Shown piece by piece: positions 29,670 to 38,813 of a stretch of DNA of 64,000 bases. Positions within the stretch are counted from its first letter, which is position 1, and each line of letters starts with the position of its first letter. The notes under the pieces were generated by a model. That model searched no databases. It saw only the letters and a list, made by a program, of their open reading frames with translations, and was not told the DNA's origin. A program made the position numbers and the translations under genes. The stretch is from Verrucomicrobiota bacterium (GTDB taxonomy: Bacteria; Verrucomicrobiota; Verrucomicrobiia; Opitutales; UBA2995), in NCBI GenBank assembly GCA_027622555.1, contig JAQBYJ010000017.1, positions 1 to 64,000 on the forward strand, in the 5' to 3' direction.

Positions 29670-29784
29670 TATACTGCCGTGCATCATGTTTTGAAGAGGT
29701 AGTTTCGCCGAAACACAGGAATAGCACCACGTATCGATACTAACAATGGTCCAAAAAACGCAATTCTTGATGCGCGGCAGTATA
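29670..29784. repeat. 115-bp element with 17-bp terminal inverted repeats
   Basis: The left arm (29670-29686) reads TATACTGCCGTGCATCA, and the right arm (29768-29784) is its inverse with one mismatch. Both ends are bounded by TA, and similar heptamers (GTTAACA and GTTAGCA) lie just outside. It contains no ORF. It may be a MITE-like element or a large hairpin acting as a terminator for the DUF1552 gene. Confidence 0.55.
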
Positions 29785-29798
29785 GTTAGCAGAATGAA

Positions 29799-30227
29799 AT
29801 GAAAGCCCTCCTAGTCTTAATACCATTATTGGTACTATTGTTTTCGTGTGGAATTGAAAAAGAAACCGATTCTGATTATACAGATTATTCTGAATCAGAT
29901 TTTCTTGCAGATATTCGAATGGGGATAGAATTAGATCAAATAGCTGATAGAATTCTAGAAAGCGACATCGCTGAACTTCACGGAGCTGAAATTGCTGGAA
30001 TTGGGTTTGTCACTTTCAAAGAGAATGAAAAGGATCATTACATGATTTCTGAGAACTTAGAAACTCATGCATTAGATCTACTCATTCGGGGACCAAAAGA
30101 AAATACAAATACAGAATCGGTTGAAATTTTTTGGCCTTTAGAATGGGCAGGTCAAACCTTTGAGGTATTTAGCGCTAATAAGTCGCTGGAGGAAACCGAT
30201 GAATCGGCTCCTCGGTTCCGACGTTAA
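29799..30227 (+). CDS. Small lipoprotein of unknown function
   Basis: A 142-residue protein with a lipoprotein-type signal ending in LLFSC17. The mature part is acidic, with TDSDYTDYSESD just after the lipid site, then a compact domain predicted to mix helix and strand (EIAGIGFVTFKENEKDHYMI, then VEIFWPLEWAGQTFEVF). I do not recognise a family. It stands alone between an inverted-repeat element and a convergent enolase-superfamily gene three bases away. Confidence 0.6.
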   Translation: MKALLVLIPLLVLLFSCGIEKETDSDYTDYSESDFLADIRMGIELDQIADRILESDIAELHGAEIAGIGFVTFKENEKDHYMISENLETHALDLLIRGPKENTNTESVEIFWPLEWAGQTFEVFSANKSLEETDESAPRFRR

Positions 30228-30230
30228 TGC

Positions 30231-31463
30231 CTACCAATTCGTAATTGATCCATCTCCTCGTTGAAATACGGGATGATCGTAAGCGGATGGTTTGGTAATT
30301 ACATTTACCAACTCAATATGCTTGGGATCAAATTCCACACCTAACCCAGGTCTTTCATTCGGGTAGAGTTTCCCGTTCTTAAAACTAAGATAATCGTCGT
30401 TGAGATAACTTGTTTTGGTAGGGCGATCGTTAGTGATTTCGGTCATAACAAAACCGGATGACGAAGCTAGCACATGAACCAAGGCAGCGGTGGAAATCGG
30501 ACCCGTAAAATGGGGAATCATCCCGACGTAATGTGTTTCGCACAGTGCGGCTATTTTCTTAAGCTCGGTAATTCCGCCAACGTTCGGAAGAGTGACTCTG
30601 GAGTGATCAATTAAATTTTCCTCAATCAATTCGTTGATATCCCATCGGTCTCCAAATTGCTCGCCGACCGCAATGGGTACATTGATCCGATCTCTGAGCG
30701 CACGATAAACACCGGCATTTTCCGACCGCACCAAATCTTCAACAAACAGCGGTTTTAGCGGTTCTATCATTCTAGCCAGAGTAACAGCTTCAGCTGTATC
30801 GAAGCGGGTATGAAAATCAGTAGCCCACTGGCCTTTTTCGCCAACCCCTTCACGGACCTCCGAGTAAAAACGAAAGTTCTCATCCATGAATTTGTGAGAA
30901 TCGAAAACCGGACCTTCCGAAACTGTGCCGACCCGATATGCGTAAAACCCGGCTTCGATACACGCCCTCGCTGTCTCTTTGACCGATCCTTGATCAGGGA
31001 ATCCCGTGGAATAACAGGGCAGGAAATCTCGAGTCAATCCTCCCAAAAGTTCATAAATTGGCGTCTTGAAATATTTTCCTTTTATATCCCACAACGCCAT
31101 ATCCAAACCACCCATGGCGTGAAGTCGCTCCCTACCCGACGGATAAAAATATTGGCGATACACTTTCTGCCAAAGATGCTCGATCCGAAATGGATCTTCA
31201 CCAACCAACATCTCCGCACAGTTCTGGATCATTTCCTTAGATCCACCTTCGCCGATTCCACTTATCCCAGCGTTGGTTTCAATCACCACGATGTCTCTTG
31301 CCTGGGCGAAAGTCGGCTTCAAGTAAGTCGGATCCCTATAATGACTCACCTTGGTTATTTTGATGCCAGACTTGATGTCTGCATTTAGAGCAAATGGCCC
31401 TGCCAGAAGCGCACTCGCGCCCATCAAACTTTGTCTAAGAAATTTTCTGCGATTGTAATTCAT
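30231..31463 (-). CDS. Enolase-superfamily dehydratase with Tat signal (galactonate/mannonate dehydratase-like)
   Basis: A 410-residue protein with a twin-arginine leader (NRRKFLRQS, 4-12) and a hydrophobic stretch to about residue 28, so it is probably exported, unusual for this mostly cytoplasmic superfamily. Metal ligands are D216 (ATDFHTR), E242 (FVEDL) and E268 (VGEQF). H218 and H318 (IPHFTGP) match the His pair of D-galactonate and mannonate dehydratase-type enzymes. The KxK motif of the mandelate racemase type is absent (AYR at 175-177), which is expected for this subgroup. The substrate is probably a sugar acid. It is divergent from a CoA-transferase gene. Confidence 0.8.
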   Translation of the reverse strand: MNYNRRKFLRQSLMGASALLAGPFALNADIKSGIKITKVSHYRDPTYLKPTFAQARDIVVIETNAGISGIGEGGSKEMIQNCAEMLVGEDPFRIEHLWQKVYRQYFYPSGRERLHAMGGLDMALWDIKGKYFKTPIYELLGGLTRDFLPCYSTGFPDQGSVKETARACIEAGFYAYRVGTVSEGPVFDSHKFMDENFRFYSEVREGVGEKGQWATDFHTRFDTAEAVTLARMIEPLKPLFVEDLVRSENAGVYRALRDRINVPIAVGEQFGDRWDINELIEENLIDHSRVTLPNVGGITELKKIAALCETHYVGMIPHFTGPISTAALVHVLASSSGFVMTEITNDRPTKTSYLNDDYLSFKNGKLYPNERPGLGVEFDPKHIELVNVITKPSAYDHPVFQRGDGSITNW

Positions 31464-31650
31464 TGGGTAGGATTCTGATAAAACTTTTTATATTGAAGAA
31501 GTTGAAAGAGTGTAACTCTTCACAGGATTAATTACCGTTATCCCTACTCTCTTTAGCGACGAATTTCGATAAACTTACTTGATTAGATCCAAGCTTGGCT
31601 TGCCTAAAAGATTATCAACCTAAAGATGACCTGTTCTATTATTTGTTACC

Positions 31651-32886
31651 ATGACTGAAAGTACTTCATCTTCTAAGACTGAAAAAATGCTGGACGGCTA
31701 CACCGTCATAGATTTCACGCGCGTACTGGCAGGTCCCTACTGTACACGTCTGCTGGCGGACCTCGGCGCACATGTAATCAAGATCGAGCGTCCCGGTGAA
31801 GGAGACGAAATTCGCTACACCGTGAGTCAACTGGAAGAAGGTCGAGCTGACCAGAGCAGCTACTTCGTGCGTATCAATACCGGAAAACAAGGTATAGCCA
31901 TTGACCTCGCACATCCCGAGGCGCGTGAACTCGTTCTTGATCTCGTTCGCAAAGCAGACGTTCTCGTGGAAAACTTCTCCCCTGGCATTATGAAACGCTA
32001 CGGTTTTGATGCCGCAACCTTGCGCGCAGAGAAACCGGACCTGGTCTATTGTTCTATTTCAGGATTCGGTCAGACCGGCCCATCCAGTTCTATGAAGGCT
32101 TACGCGCACCTCATCAATGCTGTCTCTGGCATGATGGACCTCGACCGCAATGGTTCATCCGAACCGCGCTCACAATATTTGCAAGCTGCGGACGTTCTCG
32201 CTGCGACCCACGCTTTCGGTGCAATCAGCGCAGCACTATTGCGCCACGCCCGTACTGGGCAAGGCGCGACGATCGACGTCTCCATGCTGGAATGCCTCAT
32301 TGCGAGCGATGACATCACTTTCGGAGCGATTTTGAATGGAGCACCTGTTCAACGCCAACCGCGAGTTGGCATGGTCGTTCACCAGATCGGCGATCATCAC
32401 ATGGCTATGCAGTCAGCAGGTGCCCCACATTTGTGGACGCGAATTATTGAACTTATAGGCAAACCTGAGTTAGCCGAAGATCCTCGATTTGAGACACCCA
32501 TGTTGCGGCGGGTCCACTGGACTGAGTTATTAGCTTTGTTAAGGGAAGGCCTGAATAGCTACTCAAGCGTCGATGAAGCACTGACAGCTCTCTCCTCAGC
32601 CGGCATACCGGCCGCACCTATGCGCACACCAGAAGAAACCATTGAGAATCCACAACTCCATTTCCGTGAAGCATTCCCGGAGGTCGATCATCCTGGAAGA
32701 GGTCGAGTCCGAGTCACGGCATCACCGTTTCACATCGATGGTAAACCTACTCATCCTCCTTCAGGTGCCCCGTACCGGATCGGTGAGCACACCCGTGAAG
32801 TGCTCAGCGAATATCTTGGCTATACTGTTGAGAAGATAGATGCCTTACAAAAAGCAGGTGTCATTGAGGCACCGGATATCAATTGA
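31651..32886 (+). CDS. Family III CoA-transferase (CaiB/BaiF)
   Basis: A 411-residue cytoplasmic enzyme that moves CoA between carboxylic acids. It shows the family opening GYTVIDFTRVLAGPYCTRLL, the ADLGAHVIKIERPGEGD segment, SGFGQTGP, and AADVLAATHAF, whose Asp is probably the catalytic one that forms the acyl-aspartyl intermediate. The length is typical. The stretch appears richer in GC than the surrounding genes, which may reflect later acquisition, but I did not measure it. It lies tail to tail with the sodium symporter gene (20 bp apart). Confidence 0.88.
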   Translation: MTESTSSSKTEKMLDGYTVIDFTRVLAGPYCTRLLADLGAHVIKIERPGEGDEIRYTVSQLEEGRADQSSYFVRINTGKQGIAIDLAHPEARELVLDLVRKADVLVENFSPGIMKRYGFDAATLRAEKPDLVYCSISGFGQTGPSSSMKAYAHLINAVSGMMDLDRNGSSEPRSQYLQAADVLAATHAFGAISAALLRHARTGQGATIDVSMLECLIASDDITFGAILNGAPVQRQPRVGMVVHQIGDHHMAMQSAGAPHLWTRIIELIGKPELAEDPRFETPMLRRVHWTELLALLREGLNSYSSVDEALTALSSAGIPAAPMRTPEETIENPQLHFREAFPEVDHPGRGRVRVTASPFHIDGKPTHPPSGAPYRIGEHTREVLSEYLGYTVEKIDALQKAGVIEAPDIN

Positions 32887-32905
32887 GAAGATTCTACCCA
32901 AAAAA

Positions 32906-34462
32906 CTAATTCAATTCTACGTCCATCTTCTTTTCTCCTGATACTATTGAGTAGAATTCCTCTTTGCCTTCGGGCGTTTCTTTGGACAGGAAAGAAACCA
33001 TTGGGATTACAAATAATGGCACAAAGGTGGTTATGTAGGAAGGATCGATGCCTTTTCCATTAATCGCAAAACAGTGGTACGCCAATCGAGCCAAGGCACT
33101 CGATGATTCGGTCAATTCCAGTCCGCTTGCGACGGCTACCTTAATCGCCACGAACCACAACAAACCTGCGGCCAATCCAGTTATCATCCCCCACAAGGCA
33201 CCTTTTTCTGTGGTGCGTTTCCAGTAGATCAAATAACCCACCGCCAGCGCTGGAGGAACAACCATAGCGAATCCGAATAACAACATATCAAGAATCGAAA
33301 CGGATTCCATTTTGGAGACCAGCAAAGCACAAATCGCAGCGATTACTCCGTAGACAGCTGTCGTTATTCGATAAGCTTTTAATTTTCTATCGGGAGACCA
33401 GTCTTTGGTAAACGGTAGCCAATCCCTAACAAACATCGTGGAACTCGATAACAATATCGGCCCACCGGAAGAAATCACCGCAGCCAACACCGCGGCCAGA
33501 GCGATGCCTCCAATCAAGGGACTGATGTCCGTCGCCAATTTGGTCAGATTCGTGTAGCCGCTCGTACCGGGTTGCAATCCATACTTCGCCACTGTCAACA
33601 ATCCTATCAAACCGGCAAGGATGGGCATGAGTCCACCGATGATTCCTGCCAGCAAAAAGCTTGGAACCAGGTTTTTTTCGCTTTTGGCTGCGGTTGAATA
33701 GTTGGTGTAAACAGACGCTGCGGGTGTGTGTACTGCCGCTGAAAAGAACATGCCCAACACCGCACCCCAGCCCATTCCAGTAAAATTCCAAAAATGACTT
33801 AAATCTTTTTCAGACGTATTAACAAATCCATCGATCGAGCTTTTCACCTCCAACCAGCCACCCATCTGATTAATGCCCATCACGCCGATTAACCCCAGGC
33901 CGGCCAGTATTACCAGGCAATGGATCATGTTGGTTACAGCAGCGCCCCAAAGTCCGCCCATCGCGATGTAAGTCACCAAAACGAACGCGGCAATGAACAC
34001 GCCGTATTCCATGGGAAGTCCAACGATTCCGCGCAACACCACCGCTATTACATACGCTTCAATGATGTTAACGATGAAATACTCAATCTGAACGCATAGA
34101 CTGGTCATCACCTGGCAACGACGTGTTCCAAAACGCAGGGTAAAGATTTCGCCGACGGTTTGAAGTCGTGTGCGGCGATAGGGTTTTGCGAAAAAGAACC
34201 CCACAAGCGCCATCGCCAAAAACGTATTGATGCCGTACCACCACATATTCCAAACACCGCCACTTATAACGTTACCGGCTACTCCATAGGTACCTGCACC
34301 TCCAATACGCGTTCCGGCAATTCCCACGGCAATCATAACTATCCCCATACCTCCACCAGCTACCGCCCAATCTTTTGAGGAAGTACTCTTACGCGCCAGG
34401 AGTGCCCCAATGACGGTTACAACTGCCATATAAACGATGATAATTACAAGCGCTACATTCAT
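32906..34462 (-). CDS. Sodium:solute symporter (SSS family)
   Basis: A 518-residue polytopic membrane protein with about 13 predicted helices and the SSS pattern, including GGAGTYGVAGN near helix 2 and the YIAMGGLWGAAVTNMIH region. It should import a small organic solute (sugar, sugar acid or amino acid) with sodium. The frame opens at 34510, but the ATG at 34462 (MNVALVIIIVYM) puts the first helix at the N terminus as expected for the family, so I chose it. Its substrate may be a product of the neighbouring sugar-acid enzymes. Confidence 0.88.
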   Translation of the reverse strand: MNVALVIIIVYMAVVTVIGALLARKSTSSKDWAVAGGGMGIVMIAVGIAGTRIGGAGTYGVAGNVISGGVWNMWWYGINTFLAMALVGFFFAKPYRRTRLQTVGEIFTLRFGTRRCQVMTSLCVQIEYFIVNIIEAYVIAVVLRGIVGLPMEYGVFIAAFVLVTYIAMGGLWGAAVTNMIHCLVILAGLGLIGVMGINQMGGWLEVKSSIDGFVNTSEKDLSHFWNFTGMGWGAVLGMFFSAAVHTPAASVYTNYSTAAKSEKNLVPSFLLAGIIGGLMPILAGLIGLLTVAKYGLQPGTSGYTNLTKLATDISPLIGGIALAAVLAAVISSGGPILLSSSTMFVRDWLPFTKDWSPDRKLKAYRITTAVYGVIAAICALLVSKMESVSILDMLLFGFAMVVPPALAVGYLIYWKRTTEKGALWGMITGLAAGLLWFVAIKVAVASGLELTESSSALARLAYHCFAINGKGIDPSYITTFVPLFVIPMVSFLSKETPEGKEEFYSIVSGEKKMDVELN

Positions 34463-34655
34463 ACTATCAAATCTATAAGTGGGCCGATAAGGTGAATACA
34501 AATCGGGCAATGATTAGAGCCAACAGAATATTCAGGAATGCGCGTTAATAGCAAGGGTGAGGAAAAGCTTTATGAGCAAACCACTACATTCCAATTGCTT
34601 CTCTCGAGCGAAAGTACCTAGATTTGATGAAACTGAAATTATTTCCCCAACCATT

Positions 34656-35375
34656 ATGCAAAAATTCCCTATCTTCATTTTGATCACCGCACTTTTATTC
34701 GTGAGCGGCTGTTCCAACACTGACAATGCATCAGCAGCTTCAAAGGAATCCACCGACGGCTGGGTTTCGCTGTTCGACGGGAAATCCCTTGATGGGTGGC
34801 GAGGTTACAATGGAGCCAATCTTGAGGGAGCCTGGGTTGTGGAAGACGGTGTGCTAAGCCTGATCAACAGAACAAAAAATACACCTCATGCAAATATAAT
34901 CACCGTGGGCGTTTATGATGATTTCGATCTGCGTTTCGACTGGAAGGCGGAAGCGGGAACGAACTCAGGAGTGATGTTCCATATTGGAGAAGGTCCGAAA
35001 GAACCGTATCTAACAGGCCCAGAGTACCAGGTTCTGGACAATTTAGGTTTTCGGTCAGGTAAGGGAGAGCCAGTCGGCCCAAAGGAGCACTCTGCATCCA
35101 ATTATGGAATTGAAGCCGCGACAAGTGACGTAACCAAACCGATAGGTGAATGGAACGAAGGTCGGATTCTGGTTAAGGGCAATCATGTCGAATATTGGCT
35201 TAACGGCATTAAAACGGCAGAATATGAAATGCACAGCCCCAAGTGGGACGAACAAGTCGCCAACGCCAAGTTCAGTAAGTGGAAGGACTTTGCCACTTTA
35301 GGAAAAGGCCACATCGGCCTGCAGGATCACGGTCACTCGGTGTGGTTTCGCAATTTGAAGATCAAAGAATTATAG
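34656..35375 (+). CDS. DUF1080 lipoprotein (3-keto-disaccharide hydrolase domain)
   Basis: A 239-residue protein with a clear lipobox (LLFVSGC19) and a single DUF1080 domain (about 34-239), a concanavalin-like fold common in PVC bacteria and Bacteroidota. Visible motifs are WVSLFDGKSLDGWRG (36-50), SGVMFHIGEG, and the ending GHIGLQDHGHSVWFRNLKI. Some members cleave 3-keto-glycosides after oxidation by Gfo/Idh-type enzymes. The frame opens at 34557, but the ATG at 34656 gives a proper lipoprotein signal. It is divergent from the symporter gene, which may supply uptake for the same pathway. Confidence 0.85.
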   Translation: MQKFPIFILITALLFVSGCSNTDNASAASKESTDGWVSLFDGKSLDGWRGYNGANLEGAWVVEDGVLSLINRTKNTPHANIITVGVYDDFDLRFDWKAEAGTNSGVMFHIGEGPKEPYLTGPEYQVLDNLGFRSGKGEPVGPKEHSASNYGIEAATSDVTKPIGEWNEGRILVKGNHVEYWLNGIKTAEYEMHSPKWDEQVANAKFSKWKDFATLGKGHIGLQDHGHSVWFRNLKIKEL

Positions 35376-35453
35376 AAACTTTTGTTTTCCGAATTGGGAA
35401 ATCGTGGGGTCGAAGGAAAATTTCCTGATGACCATGGCAGGGATGTAGAAACA

Positions 35454-36791
35454 TTAGAGAAAAACTGCCCAACGCAGAAGTCCGAAAACAGCTGCTCCTG
35501 CTACAACAGGAATTATGTCCCAATTCCACCGGTACATACCCACAAATGCTATGCCTACAATTGCTATGCCTACCCAATAAACCGGGCCGCCGCTTGGAAC
35601 CAGTACGTGCAAACCAAACCAAACTGCCAGATTGAGCACAACACCTACTACTGCTGCCGTGATGGCGGAAAGCGCAGCAGTCAGACGTGTGTTGCCACGC
35701 AAGCGTTCGATGAAGGGAGCGCCAAGAAATATCCAGAGGAAACAAGGCAGGAAGGTGGCCCAGGTCGTAATGGCCGCACCAAGAGTAGCTCCAAGGAGAG
35801 GTGTGAAAGGAACCGAAAGTTTCCAGGCTCCGACGAAACCAACGAATTGCAGAACTATGATCAGTGGACCGGGCGTCGTTTCAGCCAATGCCAACCCATC
35901 AAGCATCTGTCCCGCCTCCATCCATTGAAAGTTCTCCACTGCCTGTTGTGAAACATAGGGAAGTACCGCGTATGCGCCCCCAAAGGTTACCATCGCAGCC
36001 TTGCTGAAAAAAACTCCCTGCTGGAAAAGCACATGACTCCATCCCAGGAGCGCACCAACCAGTAAAATAGGAGCCCACCAGAGCGATATCCAAACAGCAC
36101 ACACCTGGAGAGATCCTTTCAAAGAAACAGTTCCTTGAGATAAGGTTTCTTCGCTGACACTCCTACCTTTAGAGGTATTCCCATTATGTTCCTTCAGCAC
36201 GCGAAACTTGCCTGGTGCCAAATGATCGCCAGCCAGTCCAAGAAGGGCTGCAAAAACTATGATCAGCGGAAAAGGTAGTCCGAAAAAGAAGATCGCCACA
36301 AATGCCAAAGAGGCAAGAGCCCACATGATCTCGTTCTTAAGTGCCCGTTTGCCAATACGAATTCCTGCAGCTAGCACGATAGCGAGTACGGCAGGTTTGA
36401 GTCCGTCGAAAACGGCGGAAACCCACTCAAGATTACCATAAGCCATATACACAAAACTGAGCAGCCACAGGATAAATGCCGATGGCAGGACGAACAATGC
36501 ACCGGCAACAATGCCACCCCAGGTGCGGTGAAGCAGCCATCCAGCATAAGTCGCCAATTGTTGGGCTTCCGGACCCGGCAGGAGCATACAATAGTTTAGG
36601 GCATGAAGAAAGCGCTCTTCGCTGATCCATCGCTTTTTCTCCACCAGTTCCGTATGCATAATTGCGATCTGTCCAGTAGGACCGCCGAAACTTATAAACC
36701 CAAGCTTCAGCCAAAAGCGTAACGCCTCAGCAAAGGAAGGATGTGCTTGGCGCTGTGCGTCATTTGGAGGAACCGATGAATCGTTTTTCAT
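35454..36791 (-). CDS. chrA: ChrA-type chromate transporter
   Basis: A 445-residue membrane protein with the two-domain (long-chain) ChrA structure. The first half shows FISFGGPTGQIAIMH and the PGPEAQQLATY segment; the second half repeats it as MVTFGGAYAVLPYV and ETTPGPLIIVLQFVG. ChrA proteins export chromate or related oxyanions. In a sulfatase-rich bacterium a sulfate or other anion role is possible, since ChrA also occurs without chromate resistance. No other resistance gene is adjacent. Confidence 0.88.
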   Translation of the reverse strand: MKNDSSVPPNDAQRQAHPSFAEALRFWLKLGFISFGGPTGQIAIMHTELVEKKRWISEERFLHALNYCMLLPGPEAQQLATYAGWLLHRTWGGIVAGALFVLPSAFILWLLSFVYMAYGNLEWVSAVFDGLKPAVLAIVLAAGIRIGKRALKNEIMWALASLAFVAIFFFGLPFPLIIVFAALLGLAGDHLAPGKFRVLKEHNGNTSKGRSVSEETLSQGTVSLKGSLQVCAVWISLWWAPILLVGALLGWSHVLFQQGVFFSKAAMVTFGGAYAVLPYVSQQAVENFQWMEAGQMLDGLALAETTPGPLIIVLQFVGFVGAWKLSVPFTPLLGATLGAAITTWATFLPCFLWIFLGAPFIERLRGNTRLTAALSAITAAVVGVVLNLAVWFGLHVLVPSGGPVYWVGIAIVGIAFVGMYRWNWDIIPVVAGAAVFGLLRWAVFL

Positions 36792-36921
36792 TTCAATATC
36801 TTGTAATTAGGAAGGAAGACCTTGCCGCACTCAAGTCTGGAAGACGACATTCGCAAGAGGAAGAACCAAAAAATCAGATTCGACCATGACCCCCAAAGCT
36901 GTCTTCATGAAAGTTGATTAA

Positions 36922-37470
36922 ATGACTATGACCCTTCCAACTGTAGATGAAGCGAACATTCTTCTCAACGAACATGTTCAGGACGAATACCAACGACACC
37001 ATGCGTTCATGGTTGCTACAGCCATGGACGGGTATGCCCAGCTTCTCGGTGAAGATGCGCACTTGTGGTGGATAACCGGTTTCCTGCACGACATCGATTT
37101 TCAAAAACACCCCGAAACCCATCCGGCGGAATCACTCCGCTGGTTTACCGAATGGGGTTATCCGGAAGACCTTATCCACGCAGTCGAAGCCCACGCGTAC
37201 GGATACAATGGGTACAGCACTCTACCCCAAACAAAGCTCGCTGCCGGCCTGCTCGCCTGCGATGAAATCTGCGGCATTTTCTACGCTTACCAGAAAATGA
37301 ACCCCGTGCCCTACGATCAGATGAAATCGAAATCGATCCGCAAGAAAATCAAGGACAAGTCCTTCGCCGCCAAAGTCGATCGCCTTACCATCGACCTCGG
37401 TTGCGAACACCTGGGCGTCCCCATCCAGGAGCACGTCGAAAACCTAATCCGCTTTTTTGCTAAACTTTGA
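36922..37470 (+). CDS. HD-domain hydrolase
   Basis: A 182-residue cytoplasmic protein with an HD metal-binding pattern: His26/His27 after DEYQRHH, H56-D57 in GFLHDIDF, and a later HAYGYNG segment. HD proteins are phosphohydrolases acting on nucleotides or other phosphate esters. The specific substrate is unknown. A second ATG two codons in could also be used. It is followed about 100 bp later by a threonine dehydratase gene. Confidence 0.8.
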   Translation: MTMTLPTVDEANILLNEHVQDEYQRHHAFMVATAMDGYAQLLGEDAHLWWITGFLHDIDFQKHPETHPAESLRWFTEWGYPEDLIHAVEAHAYGYNGYSTLPQTKLAAGLLACDEICGIFYAYQKMNPVPYDQMKSKSIRKKIKDKSFAAKVDRLTIDLGCEHLGVPIQEHVENLIRFFAKL

Positions 37471-37572
37471 AATCACAACCAGCACCTCAGCACCTCAGCA
37501 CCTAAGTTCCTCAATCCCTCACCCAACCTTTTTAAATAGCGAAACTTCCTCGTAGAAGTCTAACTTCAACCA

Positions 37573-38526
37573 ATGAACAAACTCTGTACCAAGCTTGAAG
37601 ACATCCGAGCAGCAGCCAACCGAATCGCACCCTATGCTCATCGGACTCCTGTTCTTAGTTGCACGACACTCGATCGCATTCTCGACGCGGAGCTCAGCTT
37701 CAAGTGTGAAAATTTTCAAAAAGTGGGAGCCTTCAAATTCCGTGGAGCTTGCAACGCCATAATGAGCCTTAACGAGACCGAACTCAAACGGGGAGTTGCA
37801 ACGCATTCTTCAGGTAACCATGCAGCGGCGTTAGCACTTGCTGCAAAGCTCGCCGGATCGACCGCGCACATTGTCATGCCATCAAATGCCCCAGCCATCA
37901 AAAAGGCTGCGGTTGCAGGTTACGGCGCGACCATTACCTTTTGCGAACCTACCCTGGAAGCCAGGGAGGGCACACTGGCGCGAATCATCGAAAGTGAGGG
38001 ACGCTTACTGATCCATCCTTACAATGATGCTCGGATTATCGCGGGTCAGGGAACCGCAGCACTCGAGCTTCTCGAAGAAGTCGACGACCTGGAGATCGTG
38101 ATGGCCCCGGTCGGCGGCGGTGGACTTCTAAGCGGCACGTCGATCGCCGTCAGCGAATCTCGACCAGCCGTGAAAGTGTTCGGCGCAGAACCTCTCAATG
38201 CGGACGACGCGTTTCGCTCTCTCGAAACGGGCTCGATCCAGCCATCGCTCAATCCAAAAACGATCGGAGATGGTCTCCTGACTAGTCTGGGCGAACTGAC
38301 CTTCCCTATCCTGAAAGAGCGCTGCGCAGGGATTGTGACTGTTTCAGAAGAATCCATCATCGAGGCCATGCGCCTGGTCTGGGAACGCATGAAGATCATC
38401 ATTGAACCCTCCTCCGCCGTACCTGTGGCTGCTCTTCTTGAAAAACGAAACGAAATACCGGGCCACCGCGTGGGTGTCATTCTATCAGGGGGCAACGTCG
38501 ATCTTGGAAGCTTGCCTTGGCGTTAG
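37573..38526 (+). CDS. Threonine/serine dehydratase (PLP fold type II)
   Basis: A 317-residue PLP enzyme without a regulatory ACT domain. The Schiff-base Lys is K55 in KVGAFKFRGA, the substrate loop is SSGNH (79-83), and the phosphate-binding loop is VGGGGLLSG (about 179-187). Enzymes of this size are catabolic threonine dehydratases or serine racemases. With the sequence alone the two cannot be separated. Confidence 0.88.
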   Translation: MNKLCTKLEDIRAAANRIAPYAHRTPVLSCTTLDRILDAELSFKCENFQKVGAFKFRGACNAIMSLNETELKRGVATHSSGNHAAALALAAKLAGSTAHIVMPSNAPAIKKAAVAGYGATITFCEPTLEAREGTLARIIESEGRLLIHPYNDARIIAGQGTAALELLEEVDDLEIVMAPVGGGGLLSGTSIAVSESRPAVKVFGAEPLNADDAFRSLETGSIQPSLNPKTIGDGLLTSLGELTFPILKERCAGIVTVSEESIIEAMRLVWERMKIIIEPSSAVPVAALLEKRNEIPGHRVGVILSGGNVDLGSLPWR

Positions 38527-38597
38527 AGTCTGAATGTTTTTACGTGAATCCGGAGGAATTGATTTGGCTATTTCCATTTTAGGAAACTCCAAAAGGC

Positions 38598-38660
38598 TAC
38601 AGCGTCCCCGCTTTGCCGCCAGGAATTCTCAGAAAAACACGGCACAGCGAGGACGCTGTA
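38598..38660. repeat. Palindromic repeat (TACAGCGTCC family)
   Basis: Two 21-bp arms, 38598-38618 (TACAGCGTCCCCGCTTTGCCG) written here by its ends TACAGCGTCC and TTGCCG, and 38640-38660 inverted, with two mismatches around a 21-bp loop. It lies between the dehydratase and toxin-antitoxin genes. Confidence 0.7.
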
Positions 38661-38767
38661 CCCCCCGGATTAAAGGATTAACTTATCAACCTGAGCGGAC
38701 ATTAAAAAGACAAGATGCTCACCGCCTTTTAAAAACATCCTTGGATATTTCGGCATAGACACACTTC

Positions 38768-38803
38768 TTGACAGAAACTTATTTAATAGTCCATAATGGA
38801 CTA
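38768..38803 (+). promoter_or_regulatory. Promoter with palindromic operator for the toxin-antitoxin pair
   Basis: TTGACA at 38768-38773 and CATAAT at 38792-38797 are separated by 18 bp. A perfect 8-bp-arm palindrome, TAGTCCAT-A-ATGGACTA (38787-38803), covers the -10 box. This is the layout expected for autoregulation by an antitoxin/toxin complex. Confidence 0.6.
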
Positions 38804-38813
38804 CTTATTTATT

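Noticed and set aside
31651-32886. Horizontal transfer of the CoA-transferase gene
   Set aside because: The gene looks richer in GC than its neighbours, but I did not measure it and no mobile element is adjacent, so I do not claim transfer.
34656-38526. A single operon from the DUF1080 gene to the dehydratase gene
   Set aside because: The ChrA gene runs the other way and the gaps are about 80-130 bp; the genes do not share an obvious role.
38534-38758. 74-codon plus-strand ORF between the threonine dehydratase and the antitoxin
   Set aside because: It is built largely from the TACAGCGTCC palindrome and has no protein-like features.
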